From: Synergistaceae bacterium
Lineage (GTDB): Bacteria > Synergistota > Synergistia > Synergistales > Synergistaceae
Reading direction: 5' to 3'
DNA: 39,067 bases
Assembly: GCA_030533085.1 (NCBI GenBank)
Contig: JAUNJZ010000024.1
Span: 1 to 39,067, forward strand
Part shown: positions 25,924 to 34,079 of the stretch, one piece after another
How positions within the stretch are numbered: the stretch's first letter is position 1
Layout: every line of letters begins with the position of its first letter
The notes under the pieces: model-generated
The model's input: the letters and a program-made list of their open reading frames with translations, nothing else
Database searches by the model: none
Told to the model about the DNA's origin: nothing
Position numbers and translations under genes: made by a program

Positions 25924-26709
25924 TCAGCCGCGCCCGTGGAAAAAGGGGGCGTATACTTCGTCGATGATATGAACGGGCAGTCCCGTCTCGGCCTCCACCA
26001 CGCCGCGCAGAGCCGGCAGCGACGCGCGCTCCATTTCGCCGTGGTCGGCGCTCACAAGCGCGAGACCGGCATCAAGCGCCTCCTGCCGGTAATGATAGGA
26101 AAAATCCGCCGTAACAAAACAGTCCGCCCCAAGAGAGCGCGCCTCGCGCCAAAACTCCTGACAGGCTCCGCCGCCAAGCGCGACGCGCTCCAGCAACCTT
26201 CCGCCGTCGCCGTACATGGTGAAATTGGAGAGGCGCCAGCGCTCACGAAGCAGTTCGGAAAAAGCGGAGAGCGAAAGCGGCTCCGCCAGCCTCCCGACAG
26301 CTCCCATCCCCCACGCGCCGGAAAGGGAGGGCACAAGCGGCGCGACCTCCTTCAAATCAAGCAGCGACGAGAGAACGAAATTGACCCCCTCCGGCGAGGA
26401 ATCCCAGTTCGTATGCGCCGCGTATATCGAAAGGCCGCCGCCAATAGCGGCAAAGAGAGTGCGCCCGACATAATCGTCGCGCCTCACGGACTTCAACGGA
26501 TGAAAAATAAGCGGATGATGCGTCACAAGCAGCTCGCAGCCGGCCGCAGCCGCCGAGGCGGCGGAAGCGGGCGTCGCGTCCAGCGCCAGAGCGACCTTCG
26601 TTATTTCAGCTTCCGGGTCGCCGGCGGCAAGCCCCGGATTATCCCACGGCTCTGCCCAGCTCAGCGGTATCCTCTTTTCTATCATTGCCATAGCCTCTGA
26701 AAGTTTCAT
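25924..26709 (-). CDS. Nif3-like dinuclear metal centre protein
   Basis: Member of the Nif3/YbgI family of metal-binding hexamers, reported as GTP cyclohydrolase I-like in name only; the true reaction is uncertain. Metal-ligand stretches are all present: VTHHPLIFHPLK, AAHTNWDSSPEGVN and near the C-terminus SADHGEMER. The N-terminal WDNPGLAAGD is the usual family opening. The 261 residues make it the short form without the inserted CutA-like domain. First gene of the unit with trpS, scpA, scpB and rluB. The start ATG lies about 23 nt after the predicted transcription start. Confidence 0.88.
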   Translation of the reverse strand: MKLSEAMAMIEKRIPLSWAEPWDNPGLAAGDPEAEITKVALALDATPASAASAAAAGCELLVTHHPLIFHPLKSVRRDDYVGRTLFAAIGGGLSIYAAHTNWDSSPEGVNFVLSSLLDLKEVAPLVPSLSGAWGMGAVGRLAEPLSLSAFSELLRERWRLSNFTMYGDGGRLLERVALGGGACQEFWREARSLGADCFVTADFSYHYRQEALDAGLALVSADHGEMERASLPALRGVVEAETGLPVHIIDEVYAPFFHGRG

Positions 26710-26738
26710 CTCAACACCACGCTCCGTTACATCTGATA

Positions 26739-26767
26739 ATTGTATAACAGCGGCGTAAGTACGTCAA
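26739..26767 (-). promoter_or_regulatory. Promoter of nif3-trpS-scpA-scpB-rluB
   Basis: On the minus strand: TTGACG (26762-26767), 17-bp spacer, TACAAT (26739-26744). The predicted start is near 26732. The -35 box overlaps the foot of the terminator hairpin of the upstream asd operon by two bases. Confidence 0.75.
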
Positions 26768-26805
26768 AGGCGGCCCCGCCTGAACGGAGCCGCCTTTTTA
26801 TTTTT
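26766..26805. terminator. Terminator hairpin between the asd operon and nif3
   Basis: Perfect 9-bp stem AAAGGCGGC/GCCGCCTTT (26766-26774 and 26789-26797) within 20 bp after the asd stop. The long T run (TTTTTATTTTTC) is on the plus-strand side. On the minus side, which asd transcripts use, only CCTTTG follows. It may act on both strands, but is weaker by rule for the asd direction. Confidence 0.55.
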
Positions 26806-26816
26806 CTTGGGAGAGC

Positions 26817-27821
26817 TTACAGCAGCTTCTCAGCGATCTGCACCGCGTTGAGCGCCGCGCCTTTTCTCAGATTATCGCCGACTATCCACATTGCCAGCGC
26901 GTTATCAAGTCCGGTGTCGCGGCGAATACGACCTACGCGGACGTCGTCCTTTCCTGCGACCTCTATCGGCAGCGGATATTCCGCATTCGCAGGGTCGTCG
27001 CGCACGACTACGCCGGGGGCTTTGCTCAGTATGCCGCGCGCCTCATCCGGGCTGATAGGACGCTCAAACTGCGCGGTAACGCTTTCACCGTGACAGCGGA
27101 AGATAGGGACGCGCACGGTGATGCCGCTGACGCGCAGGTCTGGAATGTGCATGATCTTGCGAGATTCGTTGACCATTTTCCATTCTTCCTCAGATATCCC
27201 CTCTTCGTCGAAAGCGCCGATATGCGGCAGCAGATTGAAGGCGATATTGTGCGGATAGACCTCGTCCTTATATTCTCCGCCGTCTATAGCCGCCCTGGCC
27301 CCCTCGCGCAGCGATTTCAGCGCGGCCACGCCGGTTCCCGCGACTGACTGGTAGGTGCTGATATTTACATATCTCAGCGACGCCGCCTGATGGAGCGGGT
27401 AGAGAACAACGACTGCCTGTATTGTCGAACAGTTGGGATTTGCTATTATACCTTTATTCTTCGCCATCGCGATATCTTCCGCGTTTATTTCAGGGACGAC
27501 AAGCGGCACATCTGAATCCATGCGCCAGGCAGAGCTGTTGTCGATAACGACCGCGCCGCTGGCCGCTGCTGCCGGCGCCCATTGTCTGGATGTTTTGCCG
27601 CCCGCCGAGAAAAGGGCGATATCTACCCCTTTAAACGAATCCTCCGCCACGGCGCGCACTGTCAGCTCTTCACCGCGGTAGATGATTTTTTTACCGGCGG
27701 AGCGGGGGGAAGCAAGCGAAATAAGCTCCGATACAGGGAAATCTCTTTCAGCGAGCGTGTGGAGCATTTCGCGCCCAACAAGCCCTGTCGCGCCGAGTAC
27801 GGCGACTTTTTTGCCGTTCAT
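26817..27821 (-). CDS. asd: Aspartate-semialdehyde dehydrogenase
   Basis: Converts beta-aspartyl phosphate to aspartate semialdehyde with NADPH, the second step toward threonine, methionine, lysine and diaminopimelate. The N-terminal Rossmann motif is GATGLVG (10-16). The catalytic cysteine is C131 in NPNCST, and the substrate and His region is VPIFRCHGESV. The 334 residues are the standard bacterial length. Its ATG overlaps the lysC stop by one base. Last gene of the thrC-thrB-lysC-asd operon. Confidence 0.97.
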   Translation of the reverse strand: MNGKKVAVLGATGLVGREMLHTLAERDFPVSELISLASPRSAGKKIIYRGEELTVRAVAEDSFKGVDIALFSAGGKTSRQWAPAAAASGAVVIDNSSAWRMDSDVPLVVPEINAEDIAMAKNKGIIANPNCSTIQAVVVLYPLHQAASLRYVNISTYQSVAGTGVAALKSLREGARAAIDGGEYKDEVYPHNIAFNLLPHIGAFDEEGISEEEWKMVNESRKIMHIPDLRVSGITVRVPIFRCHGESVTAQFERPISPDEARGILSKAPGVVVRDDPANAEYPLPIEVAGKDDVRVGRIRRDTGLDNALAMWIVGDNLRKGAALNAVQIAEKLL

Positions 27822-29053
27822 CAGAAAGCCACCTCGTCTATAAAATGGTCGTGCAGCTCGCGCACGGCGTCCTCAGCCCGAGAGCTGCCGACAACGCAGG
27901 TAATGGCAAGCGCCGTGGAGGCTATCATCTCAATGTTTATACCGGCTTCGGCCAGTATATTGAACATCTTCGACGGTATCTCCGGGTGGTTGGCGATACC
28001 CGCGCCCACTATCGAGACGCGCGCTATCTCAGTATCGAAAGATACACCCTGCGCGTCTATCTCGCGGCACATCTCGCGGCAGACCTGGCTGGCCACCTCC
28101 AGATGCGTCTTTTTCACAAGGAAACCAATGTCGTTGACTCCCCCGCGCATATTGTTCTGTATTATCATCTCCGCCCCCACGCCCTTGGCGGCGAGATTGG
28201 CAAAGAGACGCGCGGCGACGCCGGGGATGTCCGGCACGCCCAGCAGCACCACCTTCGCCACCTTCATATCATGTACGACGGCCTTTATTATCAGCCCCTC
28301 TGTTACCGGATTGCTCATTACCCATGTACCCTCCTCTTCCACAAAGCTTGATCCAACGTAGAGCGGAATGTCATAGCGCGCTGCCATCTCCACACTGCGC
28401 GCCTGCAGCACCCCAGCCCCCTGCACGGCCATCTCCATACACTCGTCAAAGCCTATCTGCCCCAGCTTGCGCGCGCATTTTACCACTCGCGGATCTCCGG
28501 TCATAATGCCGGTAACGTCCTTGAGCAGCTGGCAGGAATCCGCTCCCAGCGAGGCGGCGAGCGCCACTGCCGAGAGGTCGGAGCCTCCGCGCCCCAGCGT
28601 GATAACGTCCCCGTCGTCAGTTATAGCCTGAAAGCCGGTGATGACGGCGACCTTTCCGTCGTTAAGCACCTTCTCGACCATCTCCGGCTCAATGCGGTAA
28701 ATGCGCCCCTCCATTGGGAAGCCCTTGGCCTTTATACCGGCCTGCAAGGCTGTAAAAGACTGCGCCGGTATGCCGTACTGTTTTATCGCAAGCGCAAGCA
28801 GTGCCACGCTTTGCTGCTCTCCAGTCGCAAGCAGCTGATCCATCTCGCGCCCGTCCTGCTCTGTGGCCACGTCGCTTGCGAGCGCGAGCAGTTCGTCCGT
28901 CATATTTCCCATAGCAGAGACGACGACGGCGACGCGAAATCCCTTATCGCGTATTTTTTTTACAATTTGAGCCACATGCTTCATTCTATCAGAATCGGCG
29001 ACCGACGAGCCTCCGAACTTCAGAACTGTGAGCGGCATCTTTTCCCATTCCAT
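27821..29053 (-). CDS. lysC: Aspartate kinase
   Basis: Phosphorylates aspartate, committing it to the threonine/lysine/methionine pathway. The kinase domain opens with VLKFGGSSVAD (about residues 8-20) and includes GFQAITDDGDVITLGRGGSD. The C-terminal ~140 residues form tandem ACT regulatory domains (VLLGVPDIPGVAARLF, then ARVSIVGAGIANHPEIPSKMF), so feedback by threonine or lysine is expected. Length 410 is typical of the monofunctional class. ATG 29053 has GGAGG 8 nt upstream and directly follows the thrB stop. A second in-frame ATG five codons in is less well placed. Confidence 0.96.
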   Translation of the reverse strand: MEWEKMPLTVLKFGGSSVADSDRMKHVAQIVKKIRDKGFRVAVVVSAMGNMTDELLALASDVATEQDGREMDQLLATGEQQSVALLALAIKQYGIPAQSFTALQAGIKAKGFPMEGRIYRIEPEMVEKVLNDGKVAVITGFQAITDDGDVITLGRGGSDLSAVALAASLGADSCQLLKDVTGIMTGDPRVVKCARKLGQIGFDECMEMAVQGAGVLQARSVEMAARYDIPLYVGSSFVEEEGTWVMSNPVTEGLIIKAVVHDMKVAKVVLLGVPDIPGVAARLFANLAAKGVGAEMIIQNNMRGGVNDIGFLVKKTHLEVASQVCREMCREIDAQGVSFDTEIARVSIVGAGIANHPEIPSKMFNILAEAGINIEMIASTALAITCVVGSSRAEDAVRELHDHFIDEVAF

Positions 29054-30064
29054 CTATCTGCCCTCCAGACTTTCGCGCACGGCTTCATCTACGCGCTGGC
29101 AGGCGTCAGAGGCCTTTGCCGCCGCCAGAGCCTCGGCCAGCTCCATGCTGACATCTACGCGCGCTCCCTGAGCGCTGCCGTCAAGGACGAAAAACTGAGA
29201 GCGAACGCCATATTCCGTGAATGTGCGGCACATCGCCTCCGCAACACGCTGAGTCGTCCCCTTTACCAGCGCTATAACGCTGGGGCCGGAGCCGCTTATC
29301 GCGACGCTGAGGCATTCAGGCAGCGCCTCAACGCGCGAGAAAATGACCTCTCCGCCTGAAAAGAGCTTGCTTCTGTACGGCTGATGAAGACGGTCGTCCA
29401 TCCCCCACTTCAAGTAATCCCATTTTCCGGCGGCCCATGCGGCCGTAAGCAGCGCGGCGCGGCCGACGTTGAATACGGCGTCGCTGAAAGGAACCTCTTT
29501 CGGGAGCGCGTTGCGCGCGTCGGAGGTCTTCACGCGTTCGTCGGGCACTGCGACGACGCAGAGCACCTCCGGCGGCAGAGCGGGCAGGTTTACGTAACGC
29601 AGATCCTGACCGTCCCAGCAGCTTACCACCATACCGCCGAGATAGCAGGGAGCGACATTATCGGGATGCCCCTCGATCGTGGTCATCGCTCGCAGCAACT
29701 CGTCCTCATCCGCCTCATAGCCTGTAAGATATTTAGCGATAAGAACGCCGGCGACGACGGCGCCCGCCGAACTGCCAAGGCCGCGGCAAAGCGGGATTAT
29801 ATTATGACACCAGAGCGCAAAGCCAGGCCCCTTGACATTCCAGCGTTCGCATGTCTTTTCGTATGCCGTGACGACCAGATTGACCTTCGGCGAAGAAAGC
29901 TCGCGGCTGCCCTCGCCGTGCGCATCTACCCGGTACTCCCCCTCCGGCAGCAGCTCCACCACCTTGAAAATATTGTAAAGGGAGACCGCCATGCCTATCG
30001 CGTCAAAGCCAGAGCCGAGATTCGCGCTGGTCGCAGGCACCCGCAATGTTATAAGAGGATTCAC
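29054..30064 (-). CDS. thrB: Homoserine kinase
   Basis: GHMP-family kinase that phosphorylates homoserine to O-phosphohomoserine. The N-terminal VPATSANLGSGFDAIG is the family opening, and PLCRGLGSSAGAVVAG near residue 92 is the GHMP ATP-binding motif. AISGSGPSVIAL near residue 262 is the C-terminal motif. The 336 residues are slightly longer than average because of a polar C-terminal extension. It overlaps the thrC stop by four bases (ATGA). No homoserine dehydrogenase (hom) lies in this operon, so that step must be encoded elsewhere. Confidence 0.96.
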   Translation of the reverse strand: MNPLITLRVPATSANLGSGFDAIGMAVSLYNIFKVVELLPEGEYRVDAHGEGSRELSSPKVNLVVTAYEKTCERWNVKGPGFALWCHNIIPLCRGLGSSAGAVVAGVLIAKYLTGYEADEDELLRAMTTIEGHPDNVAPCYLGGMVVSCWDGQDLRYVNLPALPPEVLCVVAVPDERVKTSDARNALPKEVPFSDAVFNVGRAALLTAAWAAGKWDYLKWGMDDRLHQPYRSKLFSGGEVIFSRVEALPECLSVAISGSGPSVIALVKGTTQRVAEAMCRTFTEYGVRSQFFVLDGSAQGARVDVSMELAEALAAAKASDACQRVDEAVRESLEGR

Positions 30065-31101
30065 CCCTTCATCACCTCCAGCAGCTCTTCAAGGCTGTCG
30101 CCGATCTCGACGGGACGCCCAACCTGCGACATTGCGGTATCGGGGTCCTTCAGGCCATTTCCCGTCAAAATCATCACCGCCGTGATACCGCGCGGCAGCC
30201 GTCCCTCCTTCTTTAATTTGAGCAGACCGGCAAGCGGCGCGCATGAGGCAGGCTCCGCAAAAACGCCGCCCTTGGAAGAAAGCAGCAGCTGAGCGGCGAG
30301 AATCTCTTCGTCAGTGACCGAATTAAACTCGCCGTCTGACTGAGCTACAGCCTCTTTCGCAAGATGCGCGCTGACAGGATTGCCGATACGGATAGCCGTA
30401 GCCACAGTCTCTGGATTCGGGCACGCCTCTCCTGTGACAAGAGGGGCGGCGCCGGCCGCCTGAAAGCCCATCATACGCGGAAGCCCGTCTATCCTTCCCA
30501 GCTCCTTATATTGTTTATAACCGGCCCAATAAGCGCTGATATTGCCAGCGTTGCCGACCGGGATAGCGTGCCAATCCGGCGCAGCGCCCAGCGCCTCGCA
30601 AATCTCCCACGCGCCGCTTCTCTGTCCCCAGAGGCGGTACGGGTTGACCGAATTCACAATCGCATAGCCCTCTTTCTCCGCCGCCTCGCGCGCCATCTCC
30701 AGCGCGCGGTCAAAATTCCCGTTCACCGCGATGACAGTCGCGCCGTACATCAGAGCCTGAGCCAGCTTACCAAGCGCGACCTTGCCCGCCGGCAGGAGGA
30801 CGTAACATGGCACCTGCGCGGCGGCGGCGTATGCTGCCGCAGAGGCCGAAGTATTCCCGGTGGAGGCGCAGACAAGAGCCTTCGCCCCATCCTCCAGCGC
30901 CTTGGCAACCGCCATCACCATCCCCCTGTCCTTGAAAGAGCCTGAGGGATTGCAGCCCTCGAGCTTCGCCCACAGCTCTATATCAAGCATCCTGCTGATA
31001 CCATCCAGATGAACGAGCGGCGTGGAACCCTCTCCAAGCGTCAGCTTCGGCGTTTTTTCCGTCACCGGTAAAAGCTCCGCGTATCTTCCTATTACTCCCA
31101 T
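30061..31101 (-). CDS. thrC: Threonine synthase
   Basis: PLP enzyme making threonine from O-phosphohomoserine. The PLP lysine is K57 in SGSFKDRG. STPLVHLD precedes it, and ASTGNTSASAAAYAA follows. The phosphate-binding loop is probably PVGNAGN. It is the short, single-fold class of 346 residues. AAGGAGG lies 8 nt before the ATG. First gene of the operon, directly behind a T-box leader, so its expression should rise when charged tRNA-Thr falls. Confidence 0.97.
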   Translation of the reverse strand: MGVIGRYAELLPVTEKTPKLTLGEGSTPLVHLDGISRMLDIELWAKLEGCNPSGSFKDRGMVMAVAKALEDGAKALVCASTGNTSASAAAYAAAAQVPCYVLLPAGKVALGKLAQALMYGATVIAVNGNFDRALEMAREAAEKEGYAIVNSVNPYRLWGQRSGAWEICEALGAAPDWHAIPVGNAGNISAYWAGYKQYKELGRIDGLPRMMGFQAAGAAPLVTGEACPNPETVATAIRIGNPVSAHLAKEAVAQSDGEFNSVTDEEILAAQLLLSSKGGVFAEPASCAPLAGLLKLKKEGRLPRGITAVMILTGNGLKDPDTAMSQVGRPVEIGDSLEELLEVMKG

Positions 31102-31135
31102 GATAAATTCCTCCTTTTATGATAATCACATTATT

Positions 31136-31178
31136 AAAACAGCCGCCTCCCAAGCCTGCGAAGGCACGGGAGGCGGCT
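31136..31178 (-). terminator. Terminator of the T-box leader
   Basis: Perfect 11-bp stem AGCCGCCTCCC/GGGAGGCGGCT (31141-31151 and 31168-31178) followed on the minus strand by GTTTTAAT. It is mutually exclusive with the T-box antiterminator just upstream. Read-through leads to thrC 35 nt later. Confidence 0.92.
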
Positions 31179-31415
31179 ATATCATCCGCGGTTCCACTCC
31201 GATTTCAGCCGCCGTAGGCGGCCCTCTTACGCGCTGTAAGGGGCGCTCCCCGATGTCTTATCCCGCCGCCGAGTCGGCGGCCTGGCTTCGGCATCAGCTC
31301 AGGGGTGGTATTCCGGTCCATCTCAACAAAGATCTTTCAGCGAATCGATCTTCTCTCTGTGATGATAATGTACTTTACTATCCCCATCATAGCAGGCGAA
31401 TTATTAAGTTTGTTG
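31136..31415 (-). promoter_or_regulatory. T-box riboswitch (threonine) controlling thrC-thrB-lysC-asd
   Basis: Leader RNA that senses uncharged tRNA. On the minus strand: Stem I closed by GGGG/CCCC; an AGTA element on its 5' side and GGAA on its 3' side, the loop-E pair that frames the specifier loop; then UACCA, in which ACC (31307-31309) is a threonine codon; a GC-rich middle helix (GCCGCCGA/TCGGCGGC); the T-box GAGTGGAACCGCGG (31186-31199), whose UGGAACCGCGG pairs with the tRNA acceptor end and builds the antiterminator; and a terminator hairpin with U run. The ACC specifier agrees with the genes it controls. The specifier position rests on the AGTA/GAA context, read by eye. Confidence 0.93.
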
Positions 31416-31421
31416 CAGGCA

Positions 31422-31450
31422 TTTATACTACGCAGAAACATAATTGTCAA
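31422..31450 (-). promoter_or_regulatory. Promoter of the T-box/thr operon
   Basis: On the minus strand: TTGACA (31445-31450), 17-bp spacer, TATAAA (31422-31427). Near-perfect sigma70 promoter; start near 31415, so the leader before thrC is about 310 nt. Back to back with the greA promoter. Confidence 0.88.
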
Positions 31451-31464
31451 GCATGAATTCACAT

Positions 31465-31493
31465 TTGATATTTTTGCCTCTTTCTGCTAGAAT
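31465..31493 (+). promoter_or_regulatory. Promoter of greA
   Basis: TTGATA (31465-31470), 17-bp spacer, TAGAAT (31488-31493). Start near 31500, giving a leader of about 38 nt. Confidence 0.82.
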
Positions 31494-31537
31494 TTCCGAG
31501 AATTGAGAACTGATTAACTTAGGTGGGATTTCAACAG

Positions 31538-32026
31538 ATGGCCAAGAACACGGAAGATAAAGTTGTAATGACGCGCGAGGGTTACGACAAGCTGAAAGCG
31601 GAGCTTGTAGCCCTGCGCGGAGACGGACGCGCGGAAATAGCCTCCAAACTGGAAGAGGCGAGGGCATTCGGCGACCTGAGCGAAAACGCGGAATACCACG
31701 CGGCTAAAGAAGAACAGGAAAAGCTTGAAAACCGCGTGCTGCAGCTCGAATATCAGCTGAGCAAAGCGCAAATCGTCGAAGCGCACGACATAGACACAAG
31801 CAGCGTCGGCGTCGGCACGACAGTCACCATAAAAGACCTCGACCTCAAAAAGACATTCGTCTACACGCTGGTAGGCACGGAAGAGGCCGACATAAAAGAA
31901 AACAGAATATCCGCGGCGAGCCCGGTCGGAAAGTCCGTAATGGGCAAAAAAGCAGGCGAAGAAGTCATAGTAAGAACCCCCCGCGGCGTCAGACATCTGA
32001 AAGTAATGAAAATACAGCTGAAATAG
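31538..32026 (+). CDS. greA: Transcription elongation factor GreA
   Basis: Rescues backtracked RNA polymerase by stimulating transcript cleavage. The N-terminal coiled coil (about 10-75) carries the tip motif ARAFGDLSENAEYHAAK with the acidic D/E pair that works in the polymerase secondary channel. The C-terminal FKBP-like domain ends with SPVGKSVMGKKAGEEV. I chose ATG 31538 (162 aa, MAKNTE), with AGGTGG 11 nt upstream. A GTG at 31523 would add five residues but has no ribosome site. Last clear core gene before the AT-rich accessory region. Confidence 0.96.
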   Translation: MAKNTEDKVVMTREGYDKLKAELVALRGDGRAEIASKLEEARAFGDLSENAEYHAAKEEQEKLENRVLQLEYQLSKAQIVEAHDIDTSSVGVGTTVTIKDLDLKKTFVYTLVGTEEADIKENRISAASPVGKSVMGKKAGEEVIVRTPRGVRHLKVMKIQLK

Positions 32027-32035
32027 TTCCGAACG

Positions 32036-32082
32036 AAGCAAACACAAGCCGGCTTCCAACAGATGCCGGCCTGTGTTTGCTT
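32036..32082 (+). terminator. Long hairpin after greA
   Basis: Arms AAGCAAACACA and TGTGTTTGCTT enclose an inner GCCGGC/GCCGGC stem with one unpaired base on each side. It begins 9 bp after the greA stop. No U run follows (ACAAAGAT), so it may be an RNA-stabilising or Rho-linked end rather than a classical intrinsic terminator. Confidence 0.6.
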
Positions 32083-32145
32083 ACAAAGATATGAACGCCG
32101 CTCCTGGCTCACCGTCGTCATCGAACAGATGATACTCCATTGGTA

Positions 32146-32545
32146 CTATAATAATTTTTGTCTGATTCCCTCATAATAAACAAACGGAGAGCGTAACTTT
32201 AATATAGACGGAGCTCCGCGCATATCTTTAAAATCATTTAATCTGCGTTCTACCAACATCGGAGCATTCAAACCTAAGATTTCGATCGTCTTCTGTAACT
32301 TGCTTTTTTCTGTCATATGGACTAAGCACCTTAGCCAGCCTCTCAGTCATTGCTTCCGCTTCCGCACGATCCAGGTCTCTTTTTTCCGCCAGAATATTTG
32401 CCTCGTCAATCACCCATTCCGCCTCTATAGAACGTGTCAGAACGTGTTAAACGCAAATCAAACACCTGGCTTCTGAGCCAATTATCCGCGCCTCCATACG
32501 GACAGAATAATTGACCTGTGATCTTGGGCCTATTGGAGTGAAATA
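32146..32545 (-). pseudogene. Broken gene of unknown family (two frame breaks)
   Basis: Three minus-strand frames join into one plausible protein if two small indels are undone. Frame 1 reads PKITGQLFCPYGG to FDLRLTRS. A tandem copy of AGAACGTGT (32429-32437 and 32439-32447, period 10) shifts the frame; removing 10 bp continues as SIEAEWVIDEANILAEK to VLSPYDRK. A six-A tract near 32307 then lets the frame shift by one into SKLQKTIEILGLNAP to EGIRQKLL, with a stop at 32146. The last part could also be a separate 56-residue gene from ATG 32316. I do not recognise the family. It abuts a prophage fragment at its upstream side. Confidence 0.5.
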
Positions 32546-32640
32546 TACATGAAGGAGCTGTTAATTTTGGACAGTGCCTTCTAAAATTCCTTCTCACCCT
32601 CAATACCAATCTTCAGACCGAAATTATTTGCCGTCAAACC
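32530..32640 (-). pseudogene. Remnant of a phage tail tape-measure protein (N-terminus)
   Basis: Starting at a TTG (32635-32637) behind GAGGTGG, the minus strand reads NNFGLKIGIEGEKEF, then a TAG, then KALSKINSSF. This matches what I know of the N-terminus of tape-measure proteins of Firmicute-type siphophages (xxFGLKIGxEGEKEFKKALxxINxSFK). The frame is broken by the in-frame TAG at 32581-32583. Similarity stops after SSF, where an unrelated fragment begins. It is a dead prophage scrap of about 110 bp. Confidence 0.6.
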
Positions 32641-32749
32641 ACCTCATTATTGATGGCATAAAAAGCACCATATCACCTGAAAGTTGCGACATATTCGACG
32701 CAAGAACAAGATAACCGGTGCTAACAAGGTATAAAAATAGAGTAACCAT
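32624..32749 (-). CDS. Small 41-residue ORF upstream of the tape-measure remnant
   Basis: ATG at 32749 to TAA at 32624, with a hydrophobic N-terminal stretch (LFLYLVSTGYLVLA) and an ending FMPSIMRWFDGK. It overlaps the start of the tape-measure fragment by about 12 bp in another frame, as the tail genes that precede tape-measure genes in siphophages commonly do. It may be the 3' end of such a gene given a chance start. No good ribosome site. Unrecognised. Confidence 0.3.
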   Translation of the reverse strand: MVTLFLYLVSTGYLVLASNMSQLSGDMVLFMPSIMRWFDGK

Positions 32750-32797
32750 GAGGGGTCACTCCTAAAAGGAAATTACAATATATACTTGGCTTTTGGA

Positions 32798-34072
32798 TTA
32801 GAACAATTCAACACGACCAAGCAGCAGATCTATCAGATTGCAATGGAAAATTCCGTTATCATCATAGAAGTTATGAGGAATATCCATGCGGACAATGTTT
32901 TTTTTGAAAAAGTCTTTGGTCAGTATCAATGATGTAAGTTCAGAAGACTCTTTTTTCTCTGTATCCATTTGGAAAGCTGACTGGATATAGATTTTTTTGT
33001 CTGCATCATTCACAATAAAGTCGATTTCTTTCTGCACATTTGCACCGCCAGTGCGGTCTGTCACAACACCGACATCAACAGAATATCCTCGACGCAGAAG
33101 TTCGTTATAGATGATGTTTTCCATAATGTGTCCGGGGTCATATTGGCGATAATTCAGTCTCGCATTGCGGAGACCAATATCAGTGTAGTAGTATTTGTTA
33201 GGATACTTGAAATAGCTCTTTCCCTTCACATCATAGCGCTTTGCCATAGAAACAAGGAACGAGTCGATGATGTGCTGTACGTAGTTTGATACCAATGTAG
33301 AATTGACCTTTTCATTCTTAATGCTGGTCAATGCATTAGCAATATTCGTAGGATTGGTCAGCGAACTGATCTGTGAAGCGAGAAAATCCAGAACGTCATT
33401 CAGGATATCCTCACGTTCAATGCCGTTGCGTTCAACAATATCCTTTACATATAACTCGCTATACAGAGAAGTCAAATAATCTTTTTTATCCTTTTCGTCA
33501 TCTAATGCCAGAAGGCGTGGCATACCGCCATATAGCATATAGGTATCCAGAGCCTTTCGCTCATCACCGCCAATGTGGGAGTAAAACTCTTCAAAGGACA
33601 GCGGGAACACGTGAATCTGAGCAGCTCGGCCACGGAACTCAGTAGCAATATCTTTTGACAGTCCCTTTGAGTTGCTTCCTGTCACATACACATCCAAATT
33701 TTTATATGCTTTAAGTTCGTTCAGCATATCATAAACGGAAACTTCAATCCCGCTGTTTTCTTTATCAATGACTTTTGTGGTAAGTTGGACCTCATCGATG
33801 AAAAGATAAAACTTCTCATCTTTCTGTTCCATAACAATGGCTTCGACATACTCACAAAGTGTTATCGGATTTCTGAACTCGTGATATCGTCTCTGATCCA
33901 ATTCAATTTTTATAATGTGGTCTTCCTGAACTCCCTGCGAAAGAAGATACTTATAAAACAGTTCAAACAGCAGTACAGACTTTCCGCAGCGACGGATGCC
34001 AGTGATAACCTTGACCTCTCCGTTCCACATATGATGAATCATGCGATTCAAATAAGAATCTCGTTTAATCAT
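32798..34072 (-). CDS. AAA ATPase with DUF4143 C-terminal domain
   Basis: Member of the large bacterial family of AAA_14-DUF4143 proteins, biological role unknown, frequent in accessory regions. The 424 residues show Walker A GIRRCGKSV (about 25-33), Walker B FYLFIDEVQL (near 90) and a sensor-like VTGSNSKGLS (near 133). The DUF4143 part includes YYTDIGLRNARL and a nuclease-like core EIDFIV, then IYIQ, in which the usual lysine of an (D/E)xK site reads as Gln. ATG 34072 has GAGG 8 nt upstream; a GTG nine bases earlier overlaps that site. Base composition is AT-rich, unlike the core. Monocistronic. Confidence 0.88.
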   Translation of the reverse strand: MIKRDSYLNRMIHHMWNGEVKVITGIRRCGKSVLLFELFYKYLLSQGVQEDHIIKIELDQRRYHEFRNPITLCEYVEAIVMEQKDEKFYLFIDEVQLTTKVIDKENSGIEVSVYDMLNELKAYKNLDVYVTGSNSKGLSKDIATEFRGRAAQIHVFPLSFEEFYSHIGGDERKALDTYMLYGGMPRLLALDDEKDKKDYLTSLYSELYVKDIVERNGIEREDILNDVLDFLASQISSLTNPTNIANALTSIKNEKVNSTLVSNYVQHIIDSFLVSMAKRYDVKGKSYFKYPNKYYYTDIGLRNARLNYRQYDPGHIMENIIYNELLRRGYSVDVGVVTDRTGGANVQKEIDFIVNDADKKIYIQSAFQMDTEKKESSELTSLILTKDFFKKNIVRMDIPHNFYDDNGIFHCNLIDLLLGRVELF

Positions 34073-34079
34073 TATAGTC

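Noticed and set aside
31181-31200. tRNA-like T-arm (GGTTCCACTCC)
   Set aside because: It is the reverse complement of the T-box sequence of the thr leader; no cloverleaf can be built around it.
32406-32609. Single 67-codon minus-strand gene from ATG 32609
   Set aside because: Its first third is the tape-measure remnant read in the wrong frame; only the part after about 32545 looks coding, so it is better described as a joined pair of fragments.
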